Of a DNA stretch of 64,000 nucleotides, positions 61,285 through 64,000 are shown in pieces. The translations under genes were made by a program, and so were the position numbers. The stretch lies in the NCBI RefSeq assembly GCF_900107965.1, contig NZ_FNVU01000013.1:166713-230712 (forward strand), written 5' to 3'. The stretch comes from Actinacidiphila yanglinensis (GTDB lineage Bacteria > Actinomycetota > Actinomycetes > Streptomycetales > Streptomycetaceae). A model generated the notes under the pieces. That model had not been told where the DNA came from. It ran no database searches and worked only from the letters and a program-made list of their open reading frames with translations. Numbering within the stretch: position 1 is the first letter of the stretch; each line of letters begins with the position of its first letter.

Positions 61285-61345
61285 GTTCTCTCGGAGACCC
61301 ACTCCTTACTCCTACCGCTGCGCACAGCGAGAACAAGGCAGAGAA

Positions 61346-61984
61346 GTGATCCTGCGCAATCGGACGACTTACGGCGCGGCCACCGTCGGCCTGCTGCTGG
61401 CCGCCGCCGTGTTGGCCGCCCCTCAGGCCGTGGCTACAGGTACGCGTACGAACGCCGGGCCCGCGGGCGGCACCGCAGCCGAACCTTCCGGCAGGCTCGG
61501 CCCCCTGACGAGCCTCGTCATCGACCGCATCCTCGTGAGCGACGACGTCGCAGCGTCCAAGTTCGGCACCGACTCGCCCATCGACGACCCGGTACGCGAG
61601 GCACAGGTGCTGGAGCAGGTCCGGCAGCAGGCCGACGCGACCGGAGTGAACTCCGATGCGGCAGTGGCGTTCTTCCAGGACCAGATCACCGCGAGCAAGG
61701 AGGTGCAGCGCGGACTGTTCGCCCGCTGGACGGCTCACCCCGAAGAAGCCCCCACAACGCGCCCCGACCTCGGTCAGATCCGCACCCGGCTCGACCGGCT
61801 GACCACATCGCTGCTCGCGGAACTCAAGAACACGGCGCACCTGCGCGCCCAGCCCGTCGCGTGCACGGTGCAGCTCACGCTGGCCGACGTGACAGGGGCA
61901 GCGCTGGAGCGACTGGACACGCTCCACCGCCAGGCGCTCAGGACAGCGACGGACTCCGTGTGCCACCCGACCGAAACGCCGTGA
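61346..61984 (+). CDS. Secreted chorismate mutase (exported AroQ type)
   Basis: A protein of 212 residues. Signal peptide ATVGLLLAAAVLAAPQAVA near the N-terminus. The mature protein is all-helical, with LTSLVIDRILVSDDVAASKF, VREAQVLEQVRQQADATGVN and VAFFQDQITASKEVQRGLFA carrying the Arg, Lys and Glu pattern of the gamma-class (secreted) AroQ mutases. Two cysteines (VACTVQ and SVCHPT) could form the usual disulfide. It converts chorismate to prephenate, here outside the cytoplasm, where the role is unclear. GTG 61346 has AAGG 8 nt before it. Confidence 0.9.
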   Translation: MILRNRTTYGAATVGLLLAAAVLAAPQAVATGTRTNAGPAGGTAAEPSGRLGPLTSLVIDRILVSDDVAASKFGTDSPIDDPVREAQVLEQVRQQADATGVNSDAAVAFFQDQITASKEVQRGLFARWTAHPEEAPTTRPDLGQIRTRLDRLTTSLLAELKNTAHLRAQPVACTVQLTLADVTGAALERLDTLHRQALRTATDSVCHPTETP

Positions 61985-62181
61985 GCGCGTGCGGGGCGGT
62001 CATGTCGACCGGCGAGTGACAGCCCGGACGGTCGGATCGCCGCGAACTTCGCTCGCTTGGCGGGACCGAGGTGGTCGCCGTGGCCGGGCCGGGCCGGCCA
62101 CGGCAGGCACGTCCCGGAGCTGGCGGCCGCCGACAGCACATTCGCGGCGGCACCGAGGTCGTGCATGACAAAGGCCCCTCG

Positions 62182-63210
62182 TCAGTCGCCCCGTCGGCCC
62201 ACGACCAGGCGGCCGACGGGGGTGACCGTCACCTGCACGTCGTCGAAGTCGGCGTTCCGCAGCTCCGTCGCCAGTTCCTCCGCGGTGCGGACGGGGGGAA
62301 CACCGCGGGACTCGGCGACGAGCGCGTCGAGGGCCGCGGACAGACGTGTGTCGGGAGTTTCCTGCACCGGTGGCAGGAGTTCCTGCACCAGGAGCAGACC
62401 CCCCGGAACCAGCGCGCGCCGCACCGCGGCCAGGGTGGCCGCGCGGGCGTCACGGGGGAAGAACGCCTGCGCCCAGTAGGCGACTTCGTACACCGCCTCG
62501 TCAACGATCCCCTGAGCGTCGATCTGCCGTATCTCCAGGCGGGAGGTCACGCCGGCCGCCTCGGCCCGCTCCCGCAGCTCGTCGACGACGTCGCCCGCCC
62601 GCTCGACACCGACCGCGCGCAGCTCGGGGTACAGGGTCAGGCCGGCCAGCAGCGCTCCGCCGACACCGCTGCCGACATCCAGCAGCGGGCCGCCCGCGGA
62701 CAGCCGGTCGCGGTACTCCGGCACCGAACCGAAGGCCATCGCGAAGATGGCGCGCGAGGCGGCGGTGGGCGCCATGCCCCAGTGACGGGCGACGACCAGC
62801 GCATCGCGCTCCCAGTCGTGCCGTGCGGCAGGCCAGACGGCCGAGCGGACCCGCTCGCGCGCCGCGGCGATCTCGTCGATCGCGTCGTCCAGCCGCACCC
62901 CGGAGGGACTCCCGTGCAGCGCGGCGAACTCCTCGGTGAGGACGAAGACGGACGAGGAGTCGTCCCACGTACGGGCGACCCCGGCGGCCAGGAACACCTC
63001 GATGACCCGGTGGGCGCGCTCGGTGGAGACCCCGCTGGTGCTTGCCAGTTCCTCGAGGGTGGTGGGCACCGTCAGCGCGTCCAGCCACTTCGCCGCCGCG
63101 GCCGAGCGCAACAGGTCGACCACCTGGCCGCCGTAGGCCCACTGCCGCAGACGTGCGCGGGCGCCCATGGCCGCGTGGACGGCGGCGAGTTCCGACGAGA
63201 CTTCGTACAT
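62182..63210 (-). CDS. SAM-dependent class I methyltransferase with N-terminal winged-helix-like domain
   Basis: A protein of 342 residues. The N-terminal third (VVDLLRSAAAAKWLDALTVP, LEELASTSGVSTERAHRVIE) looks like the dimerisation/winged-helix part of small-molecule O-methyltransferases; the C-terminal part has the SAM loop PLLDVGSGVGGALLAGLTLY and the post-motif LRAVGVERAGDVVDELRERA. An acceptor cannot be assigned; conserved catalytic His of O-methyltransferases was not evident. ATG 63210 is followed by clean coding sequence; the ilvC terminator lies just upstream. Confidence 0.88.
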   Translation of the reverse strand: MYEVSSELAAVHAAMGARARLRQWAYGGQVVDLLRSAAAAKWLDALTVPTTLEELASTSGVSTERAHRVIEVFLAAGVARTWDDSSSVFVLTEEFAALHGSPSGVRLDDAIDEIAAARERVRSAVWPAARHDWERDALVVARHWGMAPTAASRAIFAMAFGSVPEYRDRLSAGGPLLDVGSGVGGALLAGLTLYPELRAVGVERAGDVVDELRERAEAAGVTSRLEIRQIDAQGIVDEAVYEVAYWAQAFFPRDARAATLAAVRRALVPGGLLLVQELLPPVQETPDTRLSAALDALVAESRGVPPVRTAEELATELRNADFDDVQVTVTPVGRLVVGRRGD

Positions 63211-63234
63211 CGTTGTGCTTCCGTTCTGTTGGTC

Positions 63235-63266
63235 GGCCGCCCGGCAGCACGCGAGGCCGGGCGGCC
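63235..63266 (-). terminator. Terminator of ilvC
   Basis: GGCCGCCCGGC and its exact complement form an 11-bp stem with a 10-nt loop, 63 bp beyond the ilvC stop. Confidence 0.7.
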
Positions 63267-63328
63267 TTCTGGGCCCGTAGGCCCGACTCCGGGCAGCTGT
63301 CCGCTCAGGGCGGGCGTGCGTCGGAGCG

Positions 63329-64000
63329 TTACGCTTCCGCGTCCACCCAGCTCATGAGCTTGCGCAGCTTCTTGCCGGTGGTCTCCAGCAGGTGGTTCTC
63401 GTCGGCCTTCTTGTACTCGTTGTACTTCGGCAGACCCGCGTTGTACTCCGCGATCCAGTTGTTGGCGAAGGTCCCGTCCTGGATCTCACCGAGGATCTTC
63501 TTCATCTCGGCCTTGGTGTTGTCGTTGATGATCCGCGGACCGGAGACGTAGTCACCCCACTCGGCGGTCTCCGAGACCGACCAGCGCATCTTCTCCAGAC
63601 CACCCTCGTACATCAGGTCCACGATCAGCTTCAGCTCGTGCAGACACTCGAAGTACGCGATCTCCGGCTGGTAACCGGCCTCCACCAGCGTCTCGAAGCC
63701 CGCCTTCACCAGCGCCGACGTACCACCGCACAACACCGCCTGCTCACCGAACAGGTCGGTCTCGGTCTCCTCGGTGAACGTCGTCTTGATCACACCCGCC
63801 CGCGTACCACCGATACCCTTGGCATACGACAGCGCCAGCGAGAAGCCCTTACCCGTCGCATCCTGCTCGACCGCCACGATGCACGGCACACCACGACCCT
63901 CCTCGTACTGCCGGCGCACCAGGTGACCCGGACCCTTCGGCGCGACCATGCACACGTCCACACCCGCCGGCGGCTTGATGAAGCCGAAGCGGATGTTCAG
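63329..64000 (-). CDS. ilvC: Ketol-acid reductoisomerase, C-terminal part (truncated by window edge)
   Basis: The last 223 residues of IlvC, reading in from the right edge as LNIRFGFIKPPAGVDVCMVA. Visible are VAPKGPGHLVRRQYEEGRGV, the metal- and substrate-binding helices ETETDLFGEQAVLCGG, YFECLHELKLIVDLMYEGG and SETAEWGDY. It is the class I (short) form ending SWVDAEA. It catalyses the isomeroreduction step of isoleucine and valine biosynthesis using Mg2+ and NADPH. The start and cofactor domain lie outside the window. Confidence 0.97.
   Translation of the reverse strand: MNIRFGFIKPPAGVDVCMVAPKGPGHLVRRQYEEGRGVPCIVAVEQDATGKGFSLALSYAKGIGGTRAGVIKTTFTEETETDLFGEQAVLCGGTSALVKAGFETLVEAGYQPEIAYFECLHELKLIVDLMYEGGLEKMRWSVSETAEWGDYVSGPRIINDNTKAEMKKILGEIQDGTFANNWIAEYNAGLPKYNEYKKADENHLLETTGKKLRKLMSWVDAEA

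Overview
The window is high-GC actinomycete chromosome, most likely Streptomyces or a close relative such as Streptacidiphilus or Actinacidiphila. The evidence is GC-rich third codon positions, frequent GTG starts, a regulator/DUF397 pair, a DUF574-type methyltransferase, secreted multi-domain glycoside hydrolases, SpoIIE/HATPase-type regulators and many one-component regulators. Genus is inference. No tRNA, rRNA, CRISPR array or intact transposase was recognised.

Layout. 1-8 kb: end of an LmeA-like lipid-binding protein, a methyltransferase, an XRE/DUF397 pair and two alpha-galactosidases (GH36, GH27). 8-14 kb: a ROK regulator, a polycysteine mini-ORF followed by stacked hairpins (possible attenuator) before a P-loop kinase gene, a universal stress protein, and a GAF regulator next to an aldehyde dehydrogenase. 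14-26 kb: an accessory-looking patchwork of small stress genes, oxidoreductases with TetR, Rrf2 and LacI regulators (several with visible operators), gene remnants, and two decayed copies of the 3' end of the 12.6-14.2 kb aldehyde dehydrogenase.

24.8-47.4 kb is the most interesting part, a catabolic block. A leftward operon (34188 to 26244) encodes an aldehyde dehydrogenase, a ThDP enzyme and a complete branched-chain-type ABC importer with fused LivM-LivG. It diverges from an IclR regulator, a CaiB/BaiF CoA-transferase, a citryl-CoA-lyase-like protein and a QsuD-like quinate/shikimate dehydrogenase. Next comes an operon encoding a Tat-exported quinoprotein dehydrogenase and pqqA-pqqB-pqqC-pqqD-pqqE, which make its PQQ cofactor. 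A TetR regulator and a QsuB-like 3-dehydroshikimate dehydratase/HPPD-like fusion close the block. The parts suggest import of a hydroxylated carboxylic acid, periplasmic or extracellular PQQ-dependent oxidation, and intracellular breakdown by dehydratase and CoA-lyase/decarboxylase branches. The substrate is not readable from sequence.

47.5-64 kb: an aldo/keto reductase with an XRE/MmyB regulator, an active-looking PP2C phosphatase, a ThrE-type exporter, a GlxA-type regulator diverging from an NAD-binding oxidoreductase, a large PAS/GAF/SpoIIE/HATPase protein whose phosphatase active site is lost, a secreted PA14-GH2 enzyme, a secreted chorismate mutase, a SAM methyltransferase and the C-terminal part of ketol-acid reductoisomerase at the right edge.
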